Shown: positions 8,789 to 18,515, counted from the stretch's first letter. The stretch: 64,000 bases of DNA from a bacterium SCSIO 12741 (GCA_024398055.1 CP073749.1:4154594-4218593); one strand, 5' to 3'. The notes: generated from the letters alone by a model not told the origin. A program made the numbers and translations.

Positions 8789-9658
8789 ATGATTCTAAGC
8801 GCTTATAGAGCCCTAATTGGGCGTTTAAATCGAATTCCGACAAAGGTTACCTCGCTCATTTATTTGGTGCTCATCTTGTTTATGATCTGGGCCAATTTCT
8901 GGGATCAACACTTTTGCATTCCGGTTTCTTGGGCAAGTTGGGTACTCCTTGTGGTGACGATTGCTTTTTTGCTCTTTCCCTTTATGGAACACATTCCCTG
9001 GTTTCGAAGAATCGGGTTGCTCCTGCATGGTTGTTTTATCTGGATTTTAATCTACTCCTTGGGCTTTGCAGCCAGCTTTGACGGTATCGCTCCATTTGTT
9101 CTCATTACCTTAGGAATTTTGGTTTGGGGAATTGGCCTTATTCCCTACATGTGGATGCTCTTTATTCACGTTTGCCAATTGCGGTATAAGAAATACAAAC
9201 ACCTCAGGTCGGAGCGTTTCTTCTTTTGGTTAGGGATGGGAATCCCTCCAGCCTTGGCTCTATTCTTTGTTCTCTTGTTGGGTAGCGTTCAATCGGATTT
9301 GCAGTACGCTCGTACTACTAAGGATTTTCAGGAGCTTCATCGGTTTTATCCGCCTCCCAAAAAATATGCTATGGAACGGCTCCTGGGCGCTCATTTCATC
9401 TACCACACTCAGCTGTGTTTGTACGACGGTTGGAGGCCCCCATTGCACGATCCCTGGTTAAATACCTATCTATTTCTCAGCAATTCGAGGTGGCAGGAGT
9501 TGCCGGATACCCTGAATGGTCAGTCGCTTACTCTAATGCTTAGAGCTCAACTCTACCATGAGGTTTTTCCGGATAGCGATATGGCTATCGATTGTGACTG
9601 CTCACGTACTCGATTGCTTAATAAGGAGACCTTTATCAAAAAGGCCATGGACCCGTGA
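8789..9658 (+). CDS. Five-helix membrane protein with soluble C-terminus
   Basis: An unrecognised protein of 289 residues from the ATG at 8789; an in-frame TTG at 8714 would add 25 residues but is less likely. Five predicted membrane helices fill the first two thirds (for example LIYLVLILFMIW, WVLLVVTIAFLLFPF, FVLITLGILVWGIGLI, PPALALFFVLLLGSV). The last ~100 residues are soluble and Trp/Tyr-rich (YHTQLCLYDGWRPPLHDPW). No motif gives a function. Confidence 0.6.
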   Translation: MILSAYRALIGRLNRIPTKVTSLIYLVLILFMIWANFWDQHFCIPVSWASWVLLVVTIAFLLFPFMEHIPWFRRIGLLLHGCFIWILIYSLGFAASFDGIAPFVLITLGILVWGIGLIPYMWMLFIHVCQLRYKKYKHLRSERFFFWLGMGIPPALALFFVLLLGSVQSDLQYARTTKDFQELHRFYPPPKKYAMERLLGAHFIYHTQLCLYDGWRPPLHDPWLNTYLFLSNSRWQELPDTLNGQSLTLMLRAQLYHEVFPDSDMAIDCDCSRTRLLNKETFIKKAMDP

Positions 9659-9666
9659 ATCAAAAA

Positions 9667-9690
9667 AAAATCCCGGGGTTAACCGGGATT
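9667..9690 (-). terminator. Rho-independent terminator for the coiled-coil gene
   Basis: Perfect stem AATCCCGG / CCGGGATT with a six-base loop. On the minus strand it is followed by a run of T (forward AAAAAAAAA at 9662-9670), so it serves the minus-strand gene 9757-10056. Confidence 0.75.
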
Positions 9691-9756
9691 GGATGGGTTC
9701 CTGTGGCAATCGGGGGATCGCGCAGGACCAAACTTCATATGCAGATATATGGGGTA

Positions 9757-10056
9757 TTAAGAGGCTTCCTCCGAGCTTGATTTTAAGTCCTCAAGTTCTT
9801 TTTTAAGCTTTTTGTTTTCTTTTCTTAGTTCGATAACCAAATCTTCTACTCCGTGTAATTCCGAGTTCAGGTCACCTATTTCCTGCTTTTTCTCCACCAA
9901 ACGAGCCATGTATTCGTGCTTTTCTTCGCTGCAATGGGCCAGCAGATTTTTCATGTTGTGATTGCGTTCATCCAACTTGGCAATTTTCGCTTTTAGCTCC
10001 ACTATTTCCTGTAGGGAGTGTATGTGCGATTCTTTGATTTGTTCGATAGGATCCAT
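9757..10056 (-). CDS. Small coiled-coil protein
   Basis: A 99-residue protein rich in Glu, Lys and Leu in heptad spacing over nearly its full length (for example IVELKAKIAKLDERN and LVIELRKENKKLKKELEDL). No signal peptide or other domain. It lies 89 bp downstream of the LysM protein gene on the same strand and ends at a clear terminator. The function is unknown; small coiled coils like this usually act as structural or partner proteins. Confidence 0.65.
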   Translation of the reverse strand: MDPIEQIKESHIHSLQEIVELKAKIAKLDERNHNMKNLLAHCSEEKHEYMARLVEKKQEIGDLNSELHGVEDLVIELRKENKKLKKELEDLKSSSEEAS

Positions 10057-10145
10057 GTTCTAATGGTCAATTTATCATTTTCAAATTCAACCTCCAACGA
10101 AGGGCTAGATCGAAGGCTGAACTTGAAAATGAAAGATTCATAATG

Positions 10146-10685
10146 CTAATGTTTGATAACCACTGTGTCCCCGGGTTTAATGTGGTGGGGATTGTTTACC
10201 TCATTGTGGTCCGCAATGTTGTCATGTTCATGGCCATGCCCGTGGTACATTTCGGAGATACTCCAAAGAGATTCCCCTTCCTTAACCACATGAACGGAGT
10301 AGTTGTTATCTCCCTCCTGCATTTCCAGATCCAAGGCCTGATAGTCGTGAACCACTGTTTCCAAGCGCTCAATTTCCTTTTGCTGCTCGGAGATGGTCGT
10401 TCGTAGTTCCTCGATTTTAGCCTCAAGGATTTCTTCGGAGGTCGGGCCGGTTACCTGAGTTTCCAATTCCTGCCTTTCTGTTCCTTCTGGAATCGTTGAA
10501 CTAACGACCCAACCAGAGAATAACAAAATGGCGATACCGGAAAGGGAAAATAGATACCTCTTTCGAATCCTTCTTTCGCTTTTTGATTGTTTAATAAATT
10601 CAAACCCTGATAGCTCGGAATTGCATTCAGGGCAATGGGTGGCGTCCTCCGCCACATGCTGGTGTTGGCAAACTGGACATTCCAT
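10146..10685 (-). CDS. Zinc-ribbon, transmembrane, LysM-domain protein
   Basis: From the ATG at 10685 (the frame is open back to 10736) this is 179 residues. Residues 1-25 form a zinc ribbon (CPVCQ ... CPECN). A single membrane helix follows (FSLSGIAILLFSGWVV), then a coiled coil (LEAKIEELRTTISEQQKEIE) and a C-terminal LysM domain (VKEGESLWSISEMY ... IKPGDTVVIKH). LysM domains bind peptidoglycan, so the expected topology is a cytosolic ribbon with a periplasmic LysM. The LysM carries an unusual HGHGHEHD insertion. A scaffold role at the cell wall is inference. Confidence 0.75.
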   Translation of the reverse strand: MECPVCQHQHVAEDATHCPECNSELSGFEFIKQSKSERRIRKRYLFSLSGIAILLFSGWVVSSTIPEGTERQELETQVTGPTSEEILEAKIEELRTTISEQQKEIERLETVVHDYQALDLEMQEGDNNYSVHVVKEGESLWSISEMYHGHGHEHDNIADHNEVNNPHHIKPGDTVVIKH

Positions 10686-10810
10686 AACGCTGAGTTTTAG
10701 ACTTACTAAATTTATCATTTTTGAGCAGAAAAGCAAATTTTAGAGCCTGTTTATTTCTCATTTTCAGTCGTTTAATGAAGTTTCATGAAACGGTCGATTT
10801 ACCCCATAAA

Positions 10811-10842
10811 AAAAGCGGGTCCCTTGCTGGAAACCCGCTTTT
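10811..10842 (-). terminator. Rho-independent terminator after the T9SS protein
   Basis: Stem AAAAGCGGGT / ACCCGCTTTT with a 12-base loop. The forward A-run to its left is a T-run on the minus strand, just downstream of the stop at 10864. Confidence 0.75.
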
Positions 10843-10863
10843 CTTGTATCTCGTAAGAATAAC

Positions 10864-13800
10864 TTATCGTTGAAGAATCAACTTCTCCTGATACAGTTGC
10901 TCACTTCCCGTTAACTGAAGGTAATAAACCCCGTTAGGAAGATTCGATACATCGATTTGAGCCTCATTTTTCGACGTTTTAGAAGAAAAGGGCACCTCTA
11001 CCCTTTTTCCTCGGATATCGTATAGAATGGCGTATTCAAATTCACCTGCTTCTTCTGGCCACAACAGCTGAAACTGTCCGGTACCCGGATTCGGATAGAT
11101 CAGCAGCTGACCTTGGGCTTGATTCTCTTGTTCCTCAAGCTCCAAAGCATTCTCTGAAGTCTTTTGGTAACTGCCTGATGTGTTTTGATCGTAAACCCGG
11201 GTGATAAATAGATCTGGTCCACTGGCAAACATCGTACTGTTGCTACCAAACGTGATGCTCTGGGAGAAACGACCAGCAATGAACGACAATCCAGTACTAC
11301 CATCAAAGGCCATACTCACCTTGGGGCTTAAGCGTCCAGGAGAATCGAAATCTGGTGTAGGTGTATTCATGACCCAGCTCAAGCTACCGTTCGTAGCATA
11401 CTTAGCGACAAAGTAGTTAATGTTGGCACTTTGCGTGCTGGTTGCAGTCAATGTAGGTACACCGCTGAAGGTCAGGTTCCAGCTGTATTTACCCGTAATC
11501 ATAGGTTCACCTGAAGCATTTAGTTTGACATCATGACCGGCATGAATTAGGCTGTTTCCTGGAACGGCTGTGGTAGTGGCTGTTGTGGCCCATATTTCGT
11601 TTAGACCTGAACCGAACTTGGCTAGGAATACAGGGCCAAATTGTGCGGTACCATTAAACATAAATCCACTTCCATTGTGCGATCCGGTTACGTAGGTATG
11701 TCCGCTGGCATCACAAGCCAATCCTTCAGGCCAGAAGTTGTTCTTAGCCAAAGTTTGGAACATTCCTCCTGGATCAAGAATGAATACAAACCCTTCGTTG
11801 GAAGTTCCAGATGTAATGTTTACTCCACCAATGTTCAGCGTTCCTGGAGTATACATCCCTCCTGCTATCACCAGGTTGCCGTTGTTGTCCATATCAATGT
11901 CAATGGCACGGCTGGATGGTGCGCCGGGGCCGTTCGGGTCATCTACAGTCCACTGTTGGGCTCCATTTTGATCGTAGGCTTGTACAAAGTATTGATTGTG
12001 GTTAAAACCCATCGAATAGCGATATCCTGCCACGTACACGTTGTTGCCCCCGTAGTCAACCACCACTTCTTCCGGAAACACTTCATAATCCATCAGAATC
12101 ATAGGCTTGGCCCACTGGCAAACCCCAGATGCGCTGTAATGCGCAATGAATCCGTAACCTGGAAAATTGTTTCCCTGGCTGGTTAATGAAACTCCGTTGT
12201 CAAAGTCTATTTTGTCTCCATAGGTTCCGGTTACATAGACGGAGCCATTAGGAGCTATTGCCAGTCCCAAACCGCTGGAAGGACCTGGATCGAGGTTCAC
12301 TTTAACCCACTCTATAGCACAACCATTGAGCTTGGCCAGAAAGAATTGCTTACCCCCGGTTTGACCGTTGTACTCTACCGTGGTGCCCATCAGGTCAAAG
12401 TCGCTGTAGTAGTATCCCGTAATGTAGGCGTTTCCATTAGCGTCCATTTCGATATCGGTGATGGCTTCTGCCTCCCCTCCTATCGATTGTTTAGGCCAGT
12501 AGCCGCTTCCGGTTACATCATCACAGACCAAGGTGGCAGATGTTTGATACTCACAGCCCGCTGGAGACACCACCGAAAGGTAGATGGTAATACTTCCGGA
12601 TGAAGCAAATTGCCAAGGCTCGTCAATGGGCTGATTCATGGCAGCATCGTAAAACCATTGTACTTGTTGGCCCGCACTGGTATACTGTAGGATGATGGAA
12701 TTCAGGTTGTATATCCCTGATCCATCGGCCTGAATGGTAAGTGGACCAAAAGTGGGTACTGGAATCAATTCGAGTGTTACCGTAACCAAGTGGGTACATC
12801 CATCAGGTGTGACCATATGAGCAAAAACTTGGGTGCCGTTGGCGGCAGTATAGGCAGCTGGATTAGTAATGGCCTGTGTCATAGCCGCATCTTGAAACCA
12901 TTGGATGGTATATCCCGAACCGAGCAAATCGGCCATGGAACTAGTGAGGTTAAATACACCATTACCGGTGGCATCTTCGCAGGCCTCCAGGGTAAAGTCG
13001 CCAAAACAAAAATCGCTACATGGGGCGTCGCTGGCCGTTTTGCTCTTCATGGCAAACTTGGAGGCGTTCACCGCAATAGGGTCATTGGTGTAAGGATCGT
13101 TTTTGGTCACAGGAGAAAACTGGTTATTCGGGCTCATAGAGCTGAAGTTCTCACAACCGGTAATCAGTTTTTCATCCAGCTTTAGAAGATTGATACTTGT
13201 ACCCTGACTCTCTTCTCCCGGAATAACGTACATGTACCCTCCGTTCGGACTCACACAAATGTGTTTAGGTACATAAAAGAAGTGATTCTGATTACCCGAG
13301 AAAAATGGTGGATGCGAAGGGAAATCCGGACCGATTACCGATGGATTGTCCAAAGTAACCGAGGTGTATTGACGCATATCAATATCCTGAAGTATGCCGG
13401 TGCCAACGGTACCTAACTGCGGCCAATTGCTCCGCCCTACTTTCATTGCCGTGGGATAAAGGTTGGCGTGTCCAGTGAGTACAAAGTCTTGCCCGTCGGT
13501 ACTTTCAATAAGCTTGGAACCGTAGTACTCGTTTCCATGGTTGAGCAAGTTGGATTCATAGTAATGCGTCAAATCGCCACTTGTAGGATCGATTTTAGCG
13601 ATCATGGTGCCGTGCGAAAACTTGGTAAAGATCTTTTGGTAAACCCGGTTTTCAACAGGATCATAAAACAGATCGGTGCTATAATCATTCGTAGGCGAAG
13701 GTGCGCCCCAAGCGTTGGCTATGGATAAGGTCGTTCTGTAGTTCATATTGTCTTCTACAATCAATCCGGAAGCTCCTTGGAGTTGTGAAACCGTTCGCTT

Positions 13801-14463
13801 GGACTTCGATCCAGCCAGGTAGTAGGCGGATACAAAATTGGATGGATTGCTTGGCGAAGTGTAATTGGTCATTTCCACTACAGAATTGGCGAAGTCGAAA
13901 TCGTTTTGATCGCCAAATTGGGAAAAGTCAAACTCCTCTATCCAGTCCATTTGCAGGTTCCCCTTCAGTTTGATAAGGAGCTGCTTCTTGGAGGAAGCAT
14001 CGTCAAAGTCTATGGCTACGGCTCCCGCAATAGCAAATCCACCGTCCTGGGTATTAATGATTTCAACTCCTACTGCATTTCTTAAAGGAAACCCGGTAAA
14101 AGCATCCGAGGATTGTACTGGTATTTGAACGGTGTTGGGCCCCTGCATACAACTGTTTCCCTGATCTATGATTTCCAGCGCCAGTACTTGCTTGTATCCT
14201 GCTGTACTGTTACAATACCCGGTAATGATGTAGGTATCTCCCTGTCCTTGACGACGAATGATATCAAAGGCACGAGCATTTTTGGTCCCATTGGGATCAT
14301 CAAATCGCCATTGCCATACCATATTCCCCATTAGGTCTACCTTAAACACCACGATGTGCTTTTGAGCTTGAGATAAGTTCTCTGTACCGGCAATAATGTA
14401 TCCATCTCCTTGCCCGGTGCTCACAATGGATAAATCTGAAATGTGGGATCCCGCATATTCCAT
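10864..14463 (-). CDS. C-terminal part of frameshifted M43 protease: beta-propeller-like repeats, Ig-like domains, T9SS sorting domain
   Basis: This frame is open upstream of its first ATG back to about 14610 and reads SYIPGTYTVSLTVNYLENG, the second half of a PKD-like domain whose first half ends the gene at 14565-15995. The two are one gene broken at 14606-14609. The part here has SBBP/YncE-like repeats (GYIIAGTE, GGFAIAGA, YITGYYY, VYVTGTYG), two Ig-like or HYR-like domains near residues 490-650, and a type A T9SS sorting domain at the end (LLIYPNPGTG ... GVYYLQL). It should be exported by T9SS and attached to or released from the outer membrane. Confidence 0.85.
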   Translation of the reverse strand: MEYAGSHISDLSIVSTGQGDGYIIAGTENLSQAQKHIVVFKVDLMGNMVWQWRFDDPNGTKNARAFDIIRRQGQGDTYIITGYCNSTAGYKQVLALEIIDQGNSCMQGPNTVQIPVQSSDAFTGFPLRNAVGVEIINTQDGGFAIAGAVAIDFDDASSKKQLLIKLKGNLQMDWIEEFDFSQFGDQNDFDFANSVVEMTNYTSPSNPSNFVSAYYLAGSKSKRTVSQLQGASGLIVEDNMNYRTTLSIANAWGAPSPTNDYSTDLFYDPVENRVYQKIFTKFSHGTMIAKIDPTSGDLTHYYESNLLNHGNEYYGSKLIESTDGQDFVLTGHANLYPTAMKVGRSNWPQLGTVGTGILQDIDMRQYTSVTLDNPSVIGPDFPSHPPFFSGNQNHFFYVPKHICVSPNGGYMYVIPGEESQGTSINLLKLDEKLITGCENFSSMSPNNQFSPVTKNDPYTNDPIAVNASKFAMKSKTASDAPCSDFCFGDFTLEACEDATGNGVFNLTSSMADLLGSGYTIQWFQDAAMTQAITNPAAYTAANGTQVFAHMVTPDGCTHLVTVTLELIPVPTFGPLTIQADGSGIYNLNSIILQYTSAGQQVQWFYDAAMNQPIDEPWQFASSGSITIYLSVVSPAGCEYQTSATLVCDDVTGSGYWPKQSIGGEAEAITDIEMDANGNAYITGYYYSDFDLMGTTVEYNGQTGGKQFFLAKLNGCAIEWVKVNLDPGPSSGLGLAIAPNGSVYVTGTYGDKIDFDNGVSLTSQGNNFPGYGFIAHYSASGVCQWAKPMILMDYEVFPEEVVVDYGGNNVYVAGYRYSMGFNHNQYFVQAYDQNGAQQWTVDDPNGPGAPSSRAIDIDMDNNGNLVIAGGMYTPGTLNIGGVNITSGTSNEGFVFILDPGGMFQTLAKNNFWPEGLACDASGHTYVTGSHNGSGFMFNGTAQFGPVFLAKFGSGLNEIWATTATTTAVPGNSLIHAGHDVKLNASGEPMITGKYSWNLTFSGVPTLTATSTQSANINYFVAKYATNGSLSWVMNTPTPDFDSPGRLSPKVSMAFDGSTGLSFIAGRFSQSITFGSNSTMFASGPDLFITRVYDQNTSGSYQKTSENALELEEQENQAQGQLLIYPNPGTGQFQLLWPEEAGEFEYAILYDIRGKRVEVPFSSKTSKNEAQIDVSNLPNGVYYLQLTGSEQLYQEKLILQR

Positions 14464-14564
14464 TGCTTTAACAAATCGGACATTGGAAGCCGAACAATCT
14501 TCAATTGTCAGGGTTTGAGGAAGGGTGTAGTTGGTACTTCCGGCGACTCCATTTTCCAGGTAAT

Positions 14565-15995
14565 TTACAGTAAGAGATACCGTGTAGGTACCAGGGATGT
14601 AGCTTCCCCTGTAGACAAGGTAAATGTTACAGGATAGTTTCCACCATAGTTAACCGTTTGGGCACTAGTAGCTCCGCTGGTTTCAGTGAAGGTAAAGGTC
14701 CAACCTGTGATTTGGCTATTTGCTGGTAAATGGTCAATTCCCATTCCAGAGAAGGATACCTCTTCTCCGGCACAAAGGGTTAACCGATCAGCAGTAAACT
14801 CAGCGGTAAAATTCTGAGGCGTGTAATTCGGAATACATCCGGTGGTCTCAATACCTGTTTGAATCCGATTGAGTACGGAAAACCATTGAGTTCGAGCCAC
14901 ACCCGCAAAATTGTTCATCCGGTTGTTTTGATCGGTCACAAAGGACTTTACTCCATTGATGGTAATCTTGTTGATGTCGCTGGTGTAATCCATGTGGTTG
15001 TTAAAGTACAAGGGACTGGAACCGTTGCAACTCGTTATACCGGAGCCTATTCCAGCTGGTGGAGTTCCCGGGTAATTCATGTGAGATTCCTGTTGAGATG
15101 GGGTTCCCGGAAGGTGGTCACCGGTCATGCCCACGGCCGTCGCATTACACTCTTCATCTACTTCGAAAACGTGCTTAAGCAAGAGCCAGTGCCCCACTTC
15201 ATGTACCAAGAGTTTTCCTTGAGTAGCACCAGGTGTTAAGGAATAGGCACCCGGATTGACATCTTCATTTCCAACGCTACCGGAAATAACGGTCACGTCA
15301 TCAAAAGGATAACCTACGCCATAGGAAGACTCTCCTCCAACACTTTGATAAGAAACATTGATAACCTGATCCACCACATAGATGTCCAGGTAATGGTTTT
15401 CTTGAGGTTGGTTAAAAGGCAGTATTGCCTCCATAGCAGCAACCTGAACTGCATCGCTTGCTTGGAAATTACCCAGGGAGTTGTGAACGGTATAGGTTAC
15501 CCCTACCGAGGTAAAAGAAGGGTTAATTCCATCGGAAAGCTCTTGCCAGCTGCCCGGAACACCGGCTACTCCTTGGTAAGATTCTGGAGCTTTTTGAGCC
15601 AGGCAAAACTGAATGTTGCTGCTGGCAAATTCATCGTTCAATCGATCCAATTGGTCTTGAATTCGGCTCCAGCCGTTGTTATACTTAGTATACATTTCGT
15701 ATTCCGGAGAGGAATAATTGCCTGTAAGGTTTATTGGATTGGTGATAATGTGAAACACCACAGGAATTCGGTAAATGCCATTAACTGCACTTCGACTACC
15801 GGTTTGTTGCAGTCGAGCCATTTGCTCTTCAAGTTGGTGAATTTGTTGCCGGAATTCGGCATCATGCAACATTCGAAAACGATGTGCTTCTGACGTTCCA
15901 CAGCTGGTTTGAGCTTGTGAAATTAGAGGAAGTCCGCCCAAAATGAGCAGGACCAAAAAGGAGAGCCATCTCCTCCATGATAATAGATAATACAT
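14565..15995 (-). CDS. N-terminal part of frameshifted secreted M43 (pappalysin-type) metalloprotease
   Basis: Signal peptide at the N-terminus (LSFLVLLILGGLPLISQAQ). The catalytic zinc site HEVGHWLLLKH (HExxHxxxxxH) lies near residue 265, and a Met-turn NHMDY near residue 325, as in peptidase family M43. A PKD-like domain begins near residue 400, but its frame breaks after VTFTLST and ends in an unrelated LVPTRYLLL. One extra C in the CCCC at 14606-14609 gives TFTLSTGGSYIPGTYTVSLTV and joins it to the next frame, for a single protein of about 1,700 residues exported by T9SS. A secreted protease of broad substrate is expected. Confidence 0.85.
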   Translation of the reverse strand: MYYLLSWRRWLSFLVLLILGGLPLISQAQTSCGTSEAHRFRMLHDAEFRQQIHQLEEQMARLQQTGSRSAVNGIYRIPVVFHIITNPINLTGNYSSPEYEMYTKYNNGWSRIQDQLDRLNDEFASSNIQFCLAQKAPESYQGVAGVPGSWQELSDGINPSFTSVGVTYTVHNSLGNFQASDAVQVAAMEAILPFNQPQENHYLDIYVVDQVINVSYQSVGGESSYGVGYPFDDVTVISGSVGNEDVNPGAYSLTPGATQGKLLVHEVGHWLLLKHVFEVDEECNATAVGMTGDHLPGTPSQQESHMNYPGTPPAGIGSGITSCNGSSPLYFNNHMDYTSDINKITINGVKSFVTDQNNRMNNFAGVARTQWFSVLNRIQTGIETTGCIPNYTPQNFTAEFTADRLTLCAGEEVSFSGMGIDHLPANSQITGWTFTFTETSGATSAQTVNYGGNYPVTFTLSTGEATSLVPTRYLLL

Positions 15996-16481
15996 AGGTG
16001 AAAATTTAGTTTAAGCGCCTATTAACCCAGGCACGATAGGGTTTGGATAAAGTCGTTCAGGAAAAATGACTTGAAAGTATAGGGTGCTCCCAAGCCCCGA
16101 GAAATTCGGGTGTAATAATCAGCTGGTTAGCCCGCCACACCCGGGTGGAGCTGGTAACATTTGCCGAGCTACAGCAAATAGCCGATTACTAAGAGAATGG
16201 GTGTGATTGGTGATGAAAAATGAGTGCAAGTCCAAGGCGAATAGGAAAACAAATTTCATAGTCTTTTCAAGGGTTGTCAGTGAGGAAAACAATAATTGGG
16301 TTCTGATTTTGCAGCCACAATGTACGGATTATTCCGGGCCTTTACTACCTACGGATCAGCTGATTGTCACGGGATTTATGACTGGGTCTTCTGAATCAAT
16401 TAGGGGACGATTTCTTTTTATCAAAAGGAGAATTTCCATCGTTTTTCGAACCGGATATTGTGTATTTTCGTTCGAACCAAA
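15996..16481. other. Intergenic region with short hairpins
   Basis: Divergent spacer between the M43 protease and a membrane-protein gene. Short hairpin potential is visible near 16094-16111 (CCCGA ... TCGGG) and at 16137-16152 around the palindrome ACCCGGGT. A frame at 16207-16518 overlaps the next gene and has no protein-like character. TGTATTTTCG just before the ATG at 16482 is close to a -7 box. Nothing else is seen. Confidence 0.4.
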
Positions 16482-16934
16482 ATGCCAAATTTTATCATTA
16501 AAATATTGCAAAAGATAGGTCGATACGAATCGGCTTACCTCTTTATTTGGTTGCTTGTTTGGTATTCTACGGTGGGTGAATGGATACCAGCAGTGGTGCT
16601 TATTCTTTGGTCCTGTAGCCTATCTTCTTATTTCATGCTCACCTCTCAGTACAATTTACGCTCTGAGGATGCTCCCAAGCTTCTCAAAATATTTGACATC
16701 ATTGGAGGTATTTCGACTTCCTTGCTCATGATGGGTCTACTCTTTAGAACGATGCTCTACCCTGGTTATTCAATGATCCTGAATATTGGCATGATAGCTC
16801 TTATCGTTCAGGTTAGCCTACTTGGAGTTCCTCGTATTCGAAACCATGTTATGCCGGACATGGGTAAATTGATGATCCGATACGTCATTCTGGGTGGTGT
16901 TGGTGGTTTTTATTGGTTGGTCTACCTGATCTAA
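16482..16934 (+). CDS. Small membrane protein
   Basis: A 150-residue protein from the ATG at 16482 (a GTG at 16458 would add eight residues). It has four or five predicted helices (YLFIWLLVWYSTVGEW, IPAVVLILWSCSLSSY, SMILNIGMIALIVQVSL, YVILGGVGGFYWLVYL). No family recognised. The TonB-C protein gene follows after 24 bp, so the two may form a pair. Confidence 0.6.
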   Translation: MPNFIIKILQKIGRYESAYLFIWLLVWYSTVGEWIPAVVLILWSCSLSSYFMLTSQYNLRSEDAPKLLKIFDIIGGISTSLLMMGLLFRTMLYPGYSMILNIGMIALIVQVSLLGVPRIRNHVMPDMGKLMIRYVILGGVGGFYWLVYLI

Positions 16935-16958
16935 TTTTTGCCTGGATTTGGAGCTCTT

Positions 16959-17378
16959 ATGAATCGTTTAAATCAAATAACAATCCTCTTTTCGCTGTGC
17001 ATCGTGCTATTGGGTTTTGTTCCGTCTCAAACCTGGGCTCAGTCCAACTCTCCTGAAGATTCTGAGGTTTATCAAACCGTAGATCAGATGCCCGAATTTG
17101 CGCATGGAGCAGACTCCCTCAGCCGCTACCTAATCAATAGCTTAACGGTCAACGCCGAATGCGACACAAATGACTACTTGAACAAAATCTACGTTTCCTT
17201 TATTGTAGACACCTTAGGCCAGGTGGTAAATGTAGATGTGATACGAGGTGCATCCCCTTGCATGGATTCGCTAATGACCCAAACTTTCGAGGATATGCCT
17301 CCATGGAATCCGGGCAAACATGAAGGCAAAAAAGTAGCGGTTAAGTTGGTTACGCCCATCCATATTCGAATTCGCTAG
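16959..17378 (+). CDS. TonB C-terminal-domain protein, exported
   Basis: A 139-residue protein from the ATG at 16959, with a signal peptide (ITILFSLCIVLLGFVPSQTWA). The rest is a TonB-C-like domain: VDQMPEFAHGADSLSRYL, then YVSFIVDTLGQVVNVDVIRG and a C-terminal VKLVTPIHIRI strand. This domain type normally contacts outer-membrane receptors. Without a TonB membrane anchor and proline-rich linker it is probably a free periplasmic or lipid-associated domain, common in Bacteroidota. An in-frame TTG at 16938 is an alternative start. Confidence 0.75.
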   Translation: MNRLNQITILFSLCIVLLGFVPSQTWAQSNSPEDSEVYQTVDQMPEFAHGADSLSRYLINSLTVNAECDTNDYLNKIYVSFIVDTLGQVVNVDVIRGASPCMDSLMTQTFEDMPPWNPGKHEGKKVAVKLVTPIHIRIR

Positions 17379-17548
17379 ACCCGACCGATTTATCGAGCAG
17401 ATTGACCGCTTATCCATCCTTTCCTTTTTTTAACTTCTTTTCCCCAACTCTTTCCAAGATCATCCGTTCTTTTTAATGAGAACCGCCCGAAAATGGACTG
17501 AAATCCGCGGGCAATGAACCGAAAAAACAGACGTTTCTTAGAGTAATC

Positions 17549-18265
17549 ATGGAAGGAAGATTCAATCAAAAGAACTTGGAGAACAAACGCTACTCCGTTT
17601 TGATCGATGAACAAATTGATGCCCGCATTTTGGTTGTCACCTTTGGGGGTAAGGAAACAAACCTGTCATTCCCGATCACTGATTATATGCGCTCTTTGGA
17701 TACTTTTCCGGTAACCAAGGTTTTCATCCGTGACTTCGAGCATAGCTGGTATCTCAATGGTATTCCCGGAGTTAGCAATGGTCCTTCTGAGACTCTTTTT
17801 TACCTAAAAAAACTGATTAGCCGATTCAATCCATCTAAGACGATATTCATTGGAAGTACTTTCGGCGGATATGCGGCTATGCTATATGGCAACATGCTCA
17901 AGGTAGATGAAGTTCATGCTTTCTCTAGCCAGTCTTTTTTGAATGGATGGAATCGTTTGACCCATTTGGATGGTCGCTGGAAAAATTACATTCGTCGGTT
18001 AAATCCTAATGCTTCCGACTTTCTGGATTTGAAAAAGTACTTCCGCGAAAACCGCAGCACCAATACCAACTTTCACATGTATTGGGATTGCACCAATCAC
18101 CTGGATAGCGTTCATGCCTCCCGTATGAACTTTAGCAACTTCTACCTGCATGGTTACCCATTTGGTGGGCCTACCATCATGAAAAGCTTGTTTGAGAATG
18201 GCGAACTACAAAACATTGTTCGCAATTTCGTTCTCGATAGCTACTCCCATAGCATGGCGAGTTAG
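17549..18265 (+). CDS. Alpha/beta-hydrolase-like protein with altered nucleophile elbow
   Basis: A 238-residue cytoplasmic protein. The stretch TIFIGSTFGGYAAMLYG near residue 105 matches the nucleophile elbow of alpha/beta hydrolases (usually GSSMGGYGALLFG), but the serine is threonine here (GSTFG). A final His (HGYPFGG, near residue 200) is plausible for the triad. Related proteins occur with surface polysaccharide genes, but no such neighbours are present. Activity is doubtful because of the Ser-to-Thr change. Confidence 0.6.
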   Translation: MEGRFNQKNLENKRYSVLIDEQIDARILVVTFGGKETNLSFPITDYMRSLDTFPVTKVFIRDFEHSWYLNGIPGVSNGPSETLFYLKKLISRFNPSKTIFIGSTFGGYAAMLYGNMLKVDEVHAFSSQSFLNGWNRLTHLDGRWKNYIRRLNPNASDFLDLKKYFRENRSTNTNFHMYWDCTNHLDSVHASRMNFSNFYLHGYPFGGPTIMKSLFENGELQNIVRNFVLDSYSHSMAS

Positions 18266-18515
18266 AATCTTTTCAGTTACTACCATCCCCAACCCTTTCC
18301 ATTGATCTATTAAGCCTTATTGGACTTAAGGCAACTTTGCTTTTTTGCCGGCAACAAAAATCCTACAACTCACAAACAATTCTCCACAGGCGATAAAAAC
18401 CTCGAAATTATTCTTTCAGTATAGCCCTAAATTCAAGTTTGATAAAGAATTCTTCGGCGTTTACCCAACTCATTAATCGCTTAAGAACCAATTAATAACT
18501 AAATCTTTTGATCTT

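Noticed and set aside
11641-12186. 181-residue frame opposite the T9SS protein
   Set aside because: Antisense shadow of a recognised coding region, with odd Val/His composition. The same holds for the other antisense frames over 10864-15995.
14859-15893. Long plus-strand frames opposite the M43 protease
   Set aside because: The minus-strand frame has the signal peptide and HExxH site; these frames have neither motif nor start context.
16207-16518. 103-residue frame upstream of the small membrane protein
   Set aside because: It overlaps the better-supported gene start at 16482 and its composition is not protein-like.
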